DNA of 64,000 bases from Desulfosarcina alkanivorans (GCF_009688945.1 NZ_AP021874.1:6510001-6574000); one strand, 5' to 3'. Shown: positions 8,762 to 17,980, counted from the first letter of the stretch. Notes: generated by a model not told the origin, from the letters alone. Made by a program: numbers and translations.

Positions 8762-9256
8762 ATGGAAAAAGAGAACACGATAAAAATTCTTTTGGTTGAT
8801 GATGAAGTCAAGTTCCTGAAGGCGGTTTCGGACCGATTGTGCCTGAAAGGTTTCGACGTCTTCACGGCAACCAGCGGTGAAGCGGCCATCGACGCCGCCC
8901 GAAAAGGCGGCTTCGATGTGGCGGTGGTTGACCTGCAGATGCCGGAAACCGATGGCGCCCAGGTGCTCCGGATCTTGAAGCAGAGCCATCAATACATTGA
9001 AATCATCATGCTGACGGGGCACGCCACGGTGGATTCGGCCGTGGAATGTACCCGGCTCGGTGCGTTCAGATACCTGGAAAAACCATACGATTTCGACAAG
9101 CTGGTGGACGTTCTCAAGGATGCCTACCAGGCCAGACTGCAGAAGAAATTTGAAAGCAACCTGAAACGAATGGAAGCCATTCAGAAGCTATCCCAGCAAC
9201 AGTCACCGCTGGGTTTGCTAAGGGAAATGGCCCGGCTCGATGATGGCCGGAAATAA
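8762..9256 (+). CDS. Response regulator with short helical tail (copy 1)
   Basis: A 164-residue protein. The receiver domain covers residues 1-125 with D13-D14, phospho-acceptor D57 and Lys107 in LEKPYD. A charged helical tail of about 40 residues is followed by QQSPLGLL. No DNA-binding domain is present. It is about 79% identical over its full length (130 of 164 residues by hand count) to the protein at 12782, so the two are recent duplicates flanking the SulP and kinase-like genes. A GGAGG-type SD precedes the ATG. Confidence 0.85.
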   Translation: MEKENTIKILLVDDEVKFLKAVSDRLCLKGFDVFTATSGEAAIDAARKGGFDVAVVDLQMPETDGAQVLRILKQSHQYIEIIMLTGHATVDSAVECTRLGAFRYLEKPYDFDKLVDVLKDAYQARLQKKFESNLKRMEAIQKLSQQQSPLGLLREMARLDDGRK

Positions 9257-9317
9257 AACAACGGCGGTCATCGGGCAACGGTCCCGGCAATAGAAATCAC
9301 AAGGATAGGAGTGCTAC

Positions 9318-11450
9318 ATGTTGGCAAAGGTATTTCCTTTTTTGGCCTGGTTCAAAAACTACGACAAGGCATCTCTGCAGCTTGACGCGCTTTCGGGCCT
9401 GACCGTGGCCCTGGTTCTGATCCCTCAATCCATGGCCTACGCCCAGCTCGCGGGGCTGCCCGCCTATTACGGACTATACGCCTCGTTTCTGCCGCCGATG
9501 ATTGCCGCGCTGTTCGGGTCGAGCCGACAGCTGGCCACCGGACCGGTGGCGGTGGTCTCACTGATGACAGCGGCCTCGCTTTCTCCGCTGGCCACCGCAG
9601 GCAGCCCCGGGTATATCTCCTATGCCATCCTGCTGGCCCTCATGGTCGGATTGTTTCAGCTGACGCTGGGCCTTCTGCGGTTGGGGCTGGTGGTCAATTT
9701 TCTGTCTCACCCGGTGGTCAACGGGTTTACCAACGCCGCCGCCATCATCATCGCCTCTTCCCAGCTTTCCAAAATGTTCGGTGTGTCTGTCGACACCGCG
9801 CCGCACCATTATGAGACCATCATCCATGTCGTTAAGGCCGCCGTCCACTACACCCACTGGCCGAGCCTGCTGATGGGGGTATTTGCCTTCGGCGTCATGT
9901 ACGGCCTCAAATGGCTTTCGCCACGGATTCCCAATGTGCTCGTGGCCGTGGTCATCACCACCTTGGTCTCCTGGGCAACGGGATTCCAGCATGACCGAAA
10001 CGCCAGCATCGAAGACATCGCCTCCCCGGCTGTTCGCAACCTGATCGAACAGTTCAACACGGCGTCTTCATCGCTGCCATCCCTTGCCGAAGGGCGAACG
10101 CAGTTCGGTGAAGCACTGGACAAGGCCAGGCAGCGTCACGACGAGATCGGCGTTCTGGATGCCGGGCACCATGTGGATGTGATGAACCTGAATATCTCCC
10201 GCCTGCAGGAAAAAGCCCACAGCTACCGGGAGCGGATCAGAGCGATTCTGCTTGCCGGTGTTCCCCAGGCCGATGGTTCCTTGACATTTTATGCCCGAGG
10301 CGCCGTTCCCGACGGTATGGAGAGCGACGGACGCACCTGGCGGTTCAAGGTCGGCAACCAGCCCCTGGACACCGGGAACCTCAAGATGACCGGCGGCGGC
10401 GCTGTGGTCGGCAGCATACCCAAAGGTCTGCCATCGCTGGACATGCCGCCGATCAACGTCGGGGTCATGTTGCACCTGTTGCCTTTCGCAGCGATTATCT
10501 CGCTGTTGGGCTTCATGGAAGCGATTTCCATCGCCAAAGCCATGGCCGGAAAAACCGGACAGCGGCTGGACCCCAACCAGGAACTGATCGGACAGGGATT
10601 GGGCAATCTTTTCGGGGCGATCGGTAAGAGTTATCCCACATCCGGTTCCTTTTCACGATCGGCAGTCAATCTCCAGGCGAGGGCGGTCAGCGGATTATCA
10701 AGCGTCTTTACCAGCCTGGCGGTGGTGATCGTTCTTCTGTTTTTTACGCCGCTGCTCTATCATCTTCCCCAGTCCGTGCTGGCAGCCGTCATCATGATGG
10801 CCGTTATCGGCCTTCTGAACGTTTCCGGTTTTATCCACGCCTGGAAGGCCAAATGGTACGACGGCGCCATCTCCATCATTTCGTTCGTCGGCACCATGGT
10901 ATTTGCACCCCACCTGGACAAGGGGATCATGATCGGTGTCGCGCTCTCCCTGATGGTCTTCCTGTACAAGAGCATGCGCCCCAGGGTGGTGTTTCTGTCC
11001 AGGTCGGCGGACGAGGAACTGCGCTGCGCGACGACCCATGGGCTCAAGGAATGCCCCTATGTGACCCTGGTGCGTTTTGATGGCCCGCTTTTTTTTGCCA
11101 ATGCCAGCTACCTGGAAGACACCATAACCGAAATCATACGCAGCAAAGAGGGCCTCAATCACATCCTCATCGCTGCCAGCGGGATCAATGACATCGATTC
11201 ATCCGGCGAGGAAACCCTGTCGCTGCTCGTGGATCGGGTCAGAAGCAATGGCATCGACATATCCATGAGCGGGGTCAACGAGGCGGTCATGGAGGTGTTC
11301 GAACGCACTCACTTTCTGGCGAAAATCGGAGAGGACCACCTTTTCCCGACATTGGACAAGGCCATCGTCACCATCCATGAATCCGCTCACACGCACAGTC
11401 AGGAAGCGGACTGTCCGCTGTTGACCGCTTGCCGGCTTGTAAAAGCCTGA
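9318..11450 (+). CDS. SulP-family anion transporter with STAS domain and large internal insert
   Basis: A 710-residue inner-membrane transporter of the SLC26/SulP family, members of which move sulfate, bicarbonate or other anions. The N-terminus has the family pattern (LIPQSMAYAQLAGLP at 34-48; YGLYASFLPP; TGPVAVVSLM). A C-terminal STAS domain covers about 575-695 (DSSGEETL). Between the helix ending near residue 222 and the GSIPKGLP motif (365-372) there is a hydrophilic block of roughly 130 residues, where typical family members have only a short loop. The block is partly helical and contains WRFKV. GGAG precedes the ATG. Tight packing between a receiver gene and the kinase-like/receiver fusion suggests regulated anion transport. 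The substrate is unknown. Confidence 0.9.
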   Translation: MLAKVFPFLAWFKNYDKASLQLDALSGLTVALVLIPQSMAYAQLAGLPAYYGLYASFLPPMIAALFGSSRQLATGPVAVVSLMTAASLSPLATAGSPGYISYAILLALMVGLFQLTLGLLRLGLVVNFLSHPVVNGFTNAAAIIIASSQLSKMFGVSVDTAPHHYETIIHVVKAAVHYTHWPSLLMGVFAFGVMYGLKWLSPRIPNVLVAVVITTLVSWATGFQHDRNASIEDIASPAVRNLIEQFNTASSSLPSLAEGRTQFGEALDKARQRHDEIGVLDAGHHVDVMNLNISRLQEKAHSYRERIRAILLAGVPQADGSLTFYARGAVPDGMESDGRTWRFKVGNQPLDTGNLKMTGGGAVVGSIPKGLPSLDMPPINVGVMLHLLPFAAIISLLGFMEAISIAKAMAGKTGQRLDPNQELIGQGLGNLFGAIGKSYPTSGSFSRSAVNLQARAVSGLSSVFTSLAVVIVLLFFTPLLYHLPQSVLAAVIMMAVIGLLNVSGFIHAWKAKWYDGAISIISFVGTMVFAPHLDKGIMIGVALSLMVFLYKSMRPRVVFLSRSADEELRCATTHGLKECPYVTLVRFDGPLFFANASYLEDTITEIIRSKEGLNHILIAASGINDIDSSGEETLSLLVDRVRSNGIDISMSGVNEAVMEVFERTHFLAKIGEDHLFPTLDKAIVTIHESAHTHSQEADCPLLTACRLVKA

Positions 11451-11465
11451 AAGGAGGAGTTCCCC

Positions 11466-12710
11466 ATGCCAGTCATTTCCCTATTCAGCGGCAGCTACTG
11501 CAACGAGAAACAGGTCCTCCGGGAAATTGGTGTGCAGACCGGTTACCGGATGATTTCGGATGAGCAGATCGTTGACCAGGCCAGCCGTCTTTCCCATATC
11601 CCTGAAAACAGGATCGCGCGGGTGTTTTCCGATAAAACATCGGTATTCAACCGCCTGACCCGTGATCGGGAGCGTTCCCTGGCATATCTCCGGCTGGCCC
11701 TGGCCAAAACCCTTTCCGAAGACGACCTGCTCATCAGCGGTTTCGCCGGTCAACTCATCGCCCGCGATATCCATCATGTACTGCGGGTTTGCCTGATTGC
11801 GGATATGGATTCGCGCGTTGCCGCCGCCGCCGGTGAACTCAAAATTTCTCAACCTGATGCCCTCAAACGCATCCACCGTGAAGATGAGAAGTGTGCCGCA
11901 TGGATGCACATGATTTTCGACGTCAACGATCCATGGCGTGCCTCCCTTTATGACATCTCCTTTCCGACCGACAAGACAGCTTCGGAAAAGATTGCTGAAA
12001 TAATAGAAAAAAGCATTGCCGCGTCGGTTATCAAACTCGCCGGCCGTTCCAGACAGGCAGTCGATGATTTCACCGTTGCCGCCCACGTGGAAATTGCGTT
12101 GGTCGAAAAAGGCCATACCGTGGGGATCGACGTCCGGGAAGGCGCCGTCACCCTGACCATTAACAAGCATGTGTTGAGGCTCAATCGCCTTGAAACAGAA
12201 CTGAAGGGTATCGCCGGGCAGCTGCCGGGCGTAACATCCGTCGAGACCCGGGTGGGGCCCGGGTATTACCAGACCGACGTCTACCGGCGCCAGGATTTTG
12301 AAGCGCCATCGAAGATCCTGCTGGTGGATGACGAGAAAAAATACGTCCAGACGCTGTCGCGGCGGCTGATGATGCGCGAACTGGAATCGGCGGTGGTCTA
12401 TGATGGCGAATCGGCCCTTGAACTGGCCCGGGAAGACGAACCCGATGTCATGATTTTAGACCTCAGGATGCCGGGAATTGACGGCATCGAAGTGTTGCGC
12501 CGAGTGAAACAGACCCACCCGGCGATCGAGGTGATTGTTCTGACCAGCCAGGGCTCGGAAGCCGATAAAAAGATTTGCCTTGAACTCGGTGCGTTTGCCT
12601 TCCTGTCGAAGTCGGTCGATATCGATGCACTGAGCAAGACCATCAAGGCCGCTAACGAGAAAATCCGTAAAATGCAAGCAGGCCGGAAGGCGAACCAAAC
12701 GGATGGTTAG
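11466..12710 (+). CDS. Cytidylate-kinase-like / BON-like / receiver fusion protein
   Basis: A 414-residue cytoplasmic protein. Residues 1-195 resemble the cytidylate-kinase-like P-loop family, but the loop reads SLFSGSYCNEKQV (5-17) rather than the usual glycine-rich GSGG, so nucleotide binding is uncertain. Residues about 200-268 look like a BON-type alpha-beta domain. Residues 283-405 are a receiver with D288-D289, phospho-acceptor D332 and Lys382; the residue after that lysine is Ser rather than the usual Pro. It starts 16 bases after the SulP gene behind a clear AGGAG sequence, so the two genes are probably co-transcribed. The fusion suggests phosphorylation-controlled binding or catalysis, but that function is inferred. 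Confidence 0.75.
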   Translation: MPVISLFSGSYCNEKQVLREIGVQTGYRMISDEQIVDQASRLSHIPENRIARVFSDKTSVFNRLTRDRERSLAYLRLALAKTLSEDDLLISGFAGQLIARDIHHVLRVCLIADMDSRVAAAAGELKISQPDALKRIHREDEKCAAWMHMIFDVNDPWRASLYDISFPTDKTASEKIAEIIEKSIAASVIKLAGRSRQAVDDFTVAAHVEIALVEKGHTVGIDVREGAVTLTINKHVLRLNRLETELKGIAGQLPGVTSVETRVGPGYYQTDVYRRQDFEAPSKILLVDDEKKYVQTLSRRLMMRELESAVVYDGESALELAREDEPDVMILDLRMPGIDGIEVLRRVKQTHPAIEVIVLTSQGSEADKKICLELGAFAFLSKSVDIDALSKTIKAANEKIRKMQAGRKANQTDG

Positions 12711-12781
12711 GCTCACAAAAACAGGCCGCGGCCCAGATTTGGCGGATCATGTTTTTTCAACTCACACCGGTGGAGGGTGCC

Positions 12782-13276
12782 ATGGAAACGGACAATACGA
12801 TTAAACTTCTTTTGGTCGATGACGAGGTCAAATTTTTGAGGGCGGTTTCGGAACGGCTGTCCATCAAGGGCTTCGACGTAACGACGGCAACCAGCGGGGA
12901 TGAGGCCGTCGAGGCGGCCGGTAAAGGGGGCTTCGATGTCGCGGTGCTGGACCTGCAGATGCCGGGAACGGATGGCGCCCAGGTGCTTAAGATCCTCAAG
13001 ATGAATCACAAATATATCGAAATCATCATGCTCACCGGGCACGCCACAGTGGATTCAGCCGTGGCATGCACCCGGCTCGGTGCGTTCAAATACCTGGAAA
13101 AGCCTTACGATTTCGACAAGCTGGTAGCGGCGCTCAAAGAGGCCTATCATGCCAGGCTGGAGAAAAAATTCGAAAGCAACCAGAAGCGCATGGCGGCCAT
13201 TCAGAAGCTGTCCATGCAGCAGTCTCCGCTGGGTCTGCTCAAGGCTTTGGCCCGGCTTGATGATGATGAAAAATGA
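12782..13276 (+). CDS. Response regulator with short helical tail (copy 2)
   Basis: A 164-residue paralogue of the protein at 8762, with the same D13-D14, D57 and Lys107 positions and the same QQSPLGLL-containing tail. The start at ATG 12782 is chosen because it aligns exactly with copy 1 and follows GGAGG; an upstream ATG at 12749 would add 11 unmatched residues. The stop overlaps the next start by ATGA, coupling it to the universal-stress protein. Confidence 0.85.
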   Translation: METDNTIKLLLVDDEVKFLRAVSERLSIKGFDVTTATSGDEAVEAAGKGGFDVAVLDLQMPGTDGAQVLKILKMNHKYIEIIMLTGHATVDSAVACTRLGAFKYLEKPYDFDKLVAALKEAYHARLEKKFESNQKRMAAIQKLSMQQSPLGLLKALARLDDDEK

Positions 13277-14121
13277 AATCCGTTGACGCAGGTGCATGCG
13301 GCAATTTATTGCATGTATTCAGAAACACGCCATTGGGGCGGGAAACCCTGATGCAGTTCCTGTACTTTTGCCGCACCCTGGCGGTGGGCTTGACGATATA
13401 CGTCCCGGATGCGGTGCGTTTTTTGATGTACTTCGACCTCGACGCCGTTCAGGTCGACCTGGACCGGTCTTATCTCAATGAACCGGAAACGGCCGTCGAC
13501 CGCGTACTTGCCCTTGCCTCCGAGGCCGGACTGAAGCCACGGTTACTGCGTCCCAAGAATCGTACAGCCAGCGATCTGCCGGACATCCCCACGCATTTTG
13601 CGTTCATGTGCTGCCCACGCAGCGTCAGTGATCTGTCCTCAAAAATCGGTTTGGGCTGCATCGGCCCGAAAGTCAGGCGCATCATCCGTTCGGCGGATTT
13701 TCCCGTGTTGCTGTCATCACCGGTTTTCAAACCCTGGAAAAGCGTCCCCGTTTTATTCGGTGGATCGGACAGTGCGTTGAATGCGTTTCGATCGGGTATC
13801 GAGATCTCCAGGCGCTCCGGATACCCCCTGGACTTTTTTATCCAACTGGAGCAGGACCCCGGTTATTATGAGGGGAGACTCCGGGAGGCATGTCTCGAGA
13901 AAGCGGTGGCGCTGTATTGCCGCGATCGATATCAGTTCGCCGGTGGCGAGTTTGTCCACAATCTATATGATCTGCCCCATGACGCGTTGGTCCTGTCGGG
14001 AGCCTATGGCCACGGCTTGATCAAAAACATGCTCTTCGGCAGCAAGGTGGAGCGTGCCCAGGCGACGCTGACCAACAGTATGCTGGTCAGCGGCCCGCAT
14101 TCAGCGGTGAGTTTGAACTGA
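13273..14121 (+). CDS. Universal-stress-protein-like protein
   Basis: A 282-residue soluble protein with a two-part architecture. The second half reads like a UspA fold: VPVLFGGSDSALNAF at the nucleotide-binding start, an alternating alpha-beta pattern, and LVLSGAYGHGLIKNMLFGS, which matches the UspA G-x2-G-x9-G(S/T) type motif. The first half is more divergent and ends with RSADFPVLLSS, like the end of another Usp domain. It is coupled to the receiver gene by a four-base overlap and closes the signalling locus. ATP binding is likely in the second domain but unproven. Confidence 0.7.
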   Translation: MKSVDAGACGNLLHVFRNTPLGRETLMQFLYFCRTLAVGLTIYVPDAVRFLMYFDLDAVQVDLDRSYLNEPETAVDRVLALASEAGLKPRLLRPKNRTASDLPDIPTHFAFMCCPRSVSDLSSKIGLGCIGPKVRRIIRSADFPVLLSSPVFKPWKSVPVLFGGSDSALNAFRSGIEISRRSGYPLDFFIQLEQDPGYYEGRLREACLEKAVALYCRDRYQFAGGEFVHNLYDLPHDALVLSGAYGHGLIKNMLFGSKVERAQATLTNSMLVSGPHSAVSLN

Positions 14122-14227
14122 AGTGAACGCGGGAAGAAAAACTTTTTGACCCCAAGATACCTCAACGCGGCCTTTCCGGATGGTTCGACGCCATGCGGCG
14201 GGGGAACCGCCGCCAGGGGGTTTAAAA

Positions 14228-14947
14228 ATGAAAATGAAGACGGCAGCTGAAATCTTATTGCTGGCCGCGGTGCTGATGTACGCGTTCCCGGGAAAGTCGA
14301 CTGCCGGGACGGATTCGGGCGTCCCTGAAATGCAGACGGTTACGGTGTTTTCGTACCATGCCGGTCCGGGGGATTCCCGCCAGACCGCATGTGCCCTGGC
14401 CCTTTTCGGTGCAACATATAAGGCGGTTGTATTGTCGGCCGATCATTTGGCCGGCAAGGGATGGTTAAAAGACTACGGGGACAGGCAAATGGAAGTCTTT
14501 TGTCTCGTCGCCGATTCACTGAAAACCGGCATCATCCAGCAATCGTTTTCAGAAAAAGAAGGTGTCGCCACGATTAAGTTCCGACGTCGAATTTCGCTGA
14601 ACGACTTTGTCCGGGCCGAAATCAGGAACGCTGCTCTGGAGCGGGAAGAACGCCATTTCTCATTGCAGGAAGAGATGGAACCGGTTGTGTCGCCGACCAT
14701 TGCACCAGGCCAGGAATTGTCCAGAGCGTATCGCTACATCAGAAAATGCCATTGGCGGATGGCAATTATCTACCTGGATCATCTTGAGAATAAATATCCG
14801 TGCTGGGGCACGCTTTTTCATGCCAAGGCGATGGCCTATCTGGGGATGCATGAGACCGGGAGGGCACTCAGCGCCTTGTCGTCGGCCTGCCATCTGGGCG
14901 ACCAGGCAGCCTGCCTGAAAATAAAAGCACCGGGGCCGCCGGATTGA
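14228..14947 (+). CDS. Exported protein of unknown function with a C-terminal repeat-like segment
   Basis: A 239-residue protein with an N-terminal signal peptide (KMKTAAEILLLAAVLMYAF, then cleavage near TAG). I do not recognise a family for the central part. The last 65 residues (AIIYLDHLENKY, KAMAYLGMHETGRALSAL, ACHLGDQAACLK) resemble one or two TPR/Sel1-like helical hairpins. ATG 14228 is chosen because AGGGGG lies about eight bases upstream and the signal peptide begins there. An upstream in-frame start at 14180 would spoil the signal. It is probably monocistronic. Confidence 0.6.
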   Translation: MKMKTAAEILLLAAVLMYAFPGKSTAGTDSGVPEMQTVTVFSYHAGPGDSRQTACALALFGATYKAVVLSADHLAGKGWLKDYGDRQMEVFCLVADSLKTGIIQQSFSEKEGVATIKFRRRISLNDFVRAEIRNAALEREERHFSLQEEMEPVVSPTIAPGQELSRAYRYIRKCHWRMAIIYLDHLENKYPCWGTLFHAKAMAYLGMHETGRALSALSSACHLGDQAACLKIKAPGPPD

Positions 14948-15420
14948 AGCTCGATTGATGCGAAGACCCATGTGGACTTGGTCATGAGCGGACGATACGA
15001 ACGATCAGCGTGTTGGAAAGGACGTTAAGATGGATGGGGTTGGGTTCCGATTGCCGTTTCTGTAATGGTATACGTGGCCTTGACCTTTGAACTGGTAACC
15101 AGGCCGTGGCCGCGCTGCCGGGCGTCTTGATCCTGATTGTGTTGCCGGTGGTGGGTGAACTCACTGCCGGCATGGGGCCGGACCCGATTGTACGTGATCA
15201 GCCAGAGGGATGTCTGTGCCTCTGCAGGGTTCGGTGCATTGGGGCGTGTGATGCCAACACCATTACGGGTGACTATCGGGACGGGGTGCGGATGGCCCCG
15301 CCGACTTCCACCGCCGGCAATCCAGACCGCTTGCGTAAGGGCTTAAACCGGGTTCCTGGTCCCGGGGGGTAAGCCGGCAGCCCCAACCCTGCAGGTTCTA
15401 AATACCACCGGCGTCCATTT
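14948..15420. other. Intergenic stretch with no supported gene
   Basis: This holds only short frames with no recognisable domain or Shine-Dalgarno sequence. A short hydrophobic frame (around 15106-15372) resembles a decayed membrane segment, but the evidence is insufficient to call a gene or pseudogene. No tRNA or strong terminator was seen. Confidence 0.4.
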
Positions 15421-16113
15421 TTACTTCAAGGGCAGTTTCCGCAGCACCGATTTGACGCCGTATCCGGCCAACTCGTCGGCTGAGAGCCAGCGAAGCCCCA
15501 TACCGGCTGCTTTCAAGCCCCCCAGTATATCATCCGTCAGCGCCTTCTGAGTGCCGTCGAAATTGCCGCGCCATACCCGCGCGCCCGTCTTTACATCGAT
15601 CAGGTAAAGGGCAAAACCGACCGATGCGGGGCTGTCCGGCACATCCGTCAAGGCCCCTTTCTCCCTGTATCGCCACACGGTGCCCACCATCACGACATCC
15701 ACCCCCATAGCTTCTCCCCATCTGACGGCGCGTTTGCGCGGCGTGTCCGGCGCCGCATCACCGAACCCGTCACGTTGGGCATTTGCAACCTGGGCCGGCG
15801 TTATCAGCCTTTCCTGGAAACGTTTTTTCAGGTGGTCATTGACAATGCGGGTCAGTATGAGGTCCGCACCCTCCTTGAGGCCTTGATTCTCGACCCGGAT
15901 TTTGGAAAAAGGGGTGCTCAGGGGCCTGGCGATCGGCTGGTCGGAGGACTCCAGCTTGCCTGTCAAAAAGGGCATCAGGGCGATCTTCTCGACCTTGATG
16001 GCCGCCGGTCCGGTTGACGCCGCCTGTGTCTGTGCGCCGCAGCGGTCTGGGTGAAGGCCGGACAATAGTAACCCCATGGCAAGGACAACGATGCCGACGA
16101 TGTTTTGGTTCAT
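15421..16113 (-). CDS. Exported TolB_N/CsgG/LpoB-like protein
   Basis: A 230-residue protein with a signal peptide (NIVGIVVLAMGLLLSGLHP) and a mature alpha-beta domain. Its pattern (KIALMPF, a long helix LILTRIVNDHLKKRF, then GEAMGVDVVMVGTVWRYRE and a ligand-facing KTGARVWRGNFDGT) is that of the TolB-N/CsgG/LpoB superfamily of periplasmic proteins. There is no lipobox cysteine at the expected position, so it is probably soluble and periplasmic. GGAGGGG precedes the ATG at good spacing. It is transcribed away from the MscS gene at 16520. The partner is unknown. Confidence 0.6.
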   Translation of the reverse strand: MNQNIVGIVVLAMGLLLSGLHPDRCGAQTQAASTGPAAIKVEKIALMPFLTGKLESSDQPIARPLSTPFSKIRVENQGLKEGADLILTRIVNDHLKKRFQERLITPAQVANAQRDGFGDAAPDTPRKRAVRWGEAMGVDVVMVGTVWRYREKGALTDVPDSPASVGFALYLIDVKTGARVWRGNFDGTQKALTDDILGGLKAAGMGLRWLSADELAGYGVKSVLRKLPLK

Positions 16114-16519
16114 AGATGCCCCTCCTTTTTCCGGGAGATCCGGTCGGCGTAGGGTTGTTTTTCAGTTTTTACCGTATAAAACCGACAGGTGCCGCCGGGC
16201 TTTTTCGTTGGCGAGACGTTTACACACGAATGGATATCAGATTGAACGATTGACCACAACATGGTAAAAAAATAAAGACCCATCCACCGTCGAAATGGGA
16301 ACGTCCCTGAATCGTTGACCCCTTGCAGAGCAATCTGTATCCTGATGGTTCGGACCTTCTTTCCTTATTCCAGGTCACGATGCATCCCGGGCCCGGTTCA
16401 CCGGATTCTTTATGGATGGTGACAGAAAATGACACCGCCAGACACGTTGGCACCCATTGCCCCTGTGGATGATGGTTTTTTCGTTCGAGCAACCTAAAGG
16501 CCAACAGGAGGATTCATCC
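16114..16519. other. Divergent intergenic region between the LpoB-like and MscS genes
   Basis: This region must hold the promoters of both divergent genes, but I found no convincing -35/-10 pair, operator palindrome or small gene in it. Confidence 0.35.
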
Positions 16520-17905
16520 ATGGAAACTTCCAGTAAAATCCTCACCATCGTTGTGCTCGTCATGATGGTGGCTGTTCTCTTCTGTCAACCGGTCATGGCA
16601 CAAACGCAATCCGATCGAACCTCGGACGGCTCCGCCACAAAGGTGCAGGAGACTGTCGACGGTCATCATGACCTGAAACCGGATATGGGCAAAATAGATC
16701 AGGCCGGAAATAAGGTCGGCGAAAAGATTGAGCAATTCGGGGCAAAGGCCTCGGATCGCGTGGGCGGATGGATCGACAGCAAAGTATATGCGGATGTCAG
16801 CTGGCTCATACTGCTCTTCTGCCTGCTGCTGGTTTTTGTCGTGGTGACCCTCGAGCGGTTGGTCCGCCTGCTGATCCAGCGCAAGATTGAAACCATTCCA
16901 TCGGTCGACGGCCAGATCTCCTGGGCACGCCTTATTCTCAAAGCGGTGATGCGGCCGTTGAGCCTCTTCGTCTGGGTGTACGGCATATACGGGGCACTGT
17001 CTCCCCTGTACAGCCATTTCCAGGGGGCCGACGGCAGCAACCTGGTTCACCTCGTGTTCCAGAAAACGGCCACGGTGGGCGGCATCCTGGCCTTTTTCTG
17101 GTTTGTCTACCAGTTTGTCCATGTGCTCGACGCCCGCCTGTCCCAATGGGCCGACAGCACGGAGAGCACCATCGACGACATCCTGGTGCCCCTGTTCGGC
17201 AAGACCCTCAGAATTTTCATCGTCATCATGGCCGTCATCATCGTGATCCAGAACCTCACCGGGGTGCAGATCGGCCCCCTGCTGGCCTCGCTGGGCATCG
17301 GCGGCCTGGCCGTAGCCCTGGCCGCCAAGGACTCCATCGCCAACTTTTTCGGGACCCTGACCATTCTCTTCGACAAGCCCTTTCAGGTGGGCGAGCGTAT
17401 CGTTATCGACAATTACGACGGCGTGGTGGAGGACGTCGGGTTTCGCAGCACCCGCATCCGGCTGCTTACCGGGCACCTGGTGACCATCCCCAACGAGAAG
17501 GTGGTCAATTCCGGGCTGGAGAACATCGGCAAGCGGCCCAACATCCGCTGGCTGACCGACATCGGCATTACCTACGACACGCCGCCGGACAAGATCGAAC
17601 GGGCCGTGGCCATCATACGGGGGATTGTTGCCGACCACGAGGGCATGCACCCGGATTTTCCGCCCCGGGTGTACTTCAACGGCTTCAATGAGTGGAGCCT
17701 GAATATCATGATCCTGGTCTGGTACCACCCGCCTGAATACTGGGATTTTCAGGAGTGGGTCCAGCGTACCTGCCTGGAGATCGCCCGGCAGTTTTCCGCC
17801 GAGGGCATCGATTTCGCCTTTCCCACCCGAACCCTGCACCTGGCCGACGATGCCGGACGGCAGGTCAAATTCGAGCTGCCCGAACGGGAGGTGAAACGAA
17901 CCTGA
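16520..17905 (+). CDS. MscS-family mechanosensitive channel with signal peptide
   Basis: A 461-residue channel. The N-terminus is a signal peptide (ILTIVVLVMMVAVLFCQPVMA). About 60 hydrophilic periplasmic residues follow, then four or five membrane helices, then the MscS pore helix (GPLLASLGIGGLAVALAAKD) and the cytoplasmic beta domain (FQVGERIVI; RLLTGHLVTIPNEKVVN). It is longer than E. coli MscS because of the extra N-terminal helices, matching the medium-size class. By family, it releases ions and small solutes on hypo-osmotic shock. ATG 16520 is chosen for the AGGAGG upstream and the signal peptide. A DUF389 gene follows after 75 bases. Confidence 0.9.
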   Translation: METSSKILTIVVLVMMVAVLFCQPVMAQTQSDRTSDGSATKVQETVDGHHDLKPDMGKIDQAGNKVGEKIEQFGAKASDRVGGWIDSKVYADVSWLILLFCLLLVFVVVTLERLVRLLIQRKIETIPSVDGQISWARLILKAVMRPLSLFVWVYGIYGALSPLYSHFQGADGSNLVHLVFQKTATVGGILAFFWFVYQFVHVLDARLSQWADSTESTIDDILVPLFGKTLRIFIVIMAVIIVIQNLTGVQIGPLLASLGIGGLAVALAAKDSIANFFGTLTILFDKPFQVGERIVIDNYDGVVEDVGFRSTRIRLLTGHLVTIPNEKVVNSGLENIGKRPNIRWLTDIGITYDTPPDKIERAVAIIRGIVADHEGMHPDFPPRVYFNGFNEWSLNIMILVWYHPPEYWDFQEWVQRTCLEIARQFSAEGIDFAFPTRTLHLADDAGRQVKFELPEREVKRT

Positions 17906-17980
17906 AATAGGGGCAACCCCTTTTCAGTGATTGCCGGCAGTGCGCTGAAGAAAACACATCACTTTGAGGGACATCGCCAT

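Noticed and set aside
15106..15372. Short open frame with a hydrophobic start
   Set aside because: No Shine-Dalgarno sequence, no family resemblance, and composition that changes mid-frame. I left it as a possible decayed segment only.
16514..17839. Minus-strand open frame over the MscS gene
   Set aside because: A mirror frame without motifs; the plus-strand channel is well supported.
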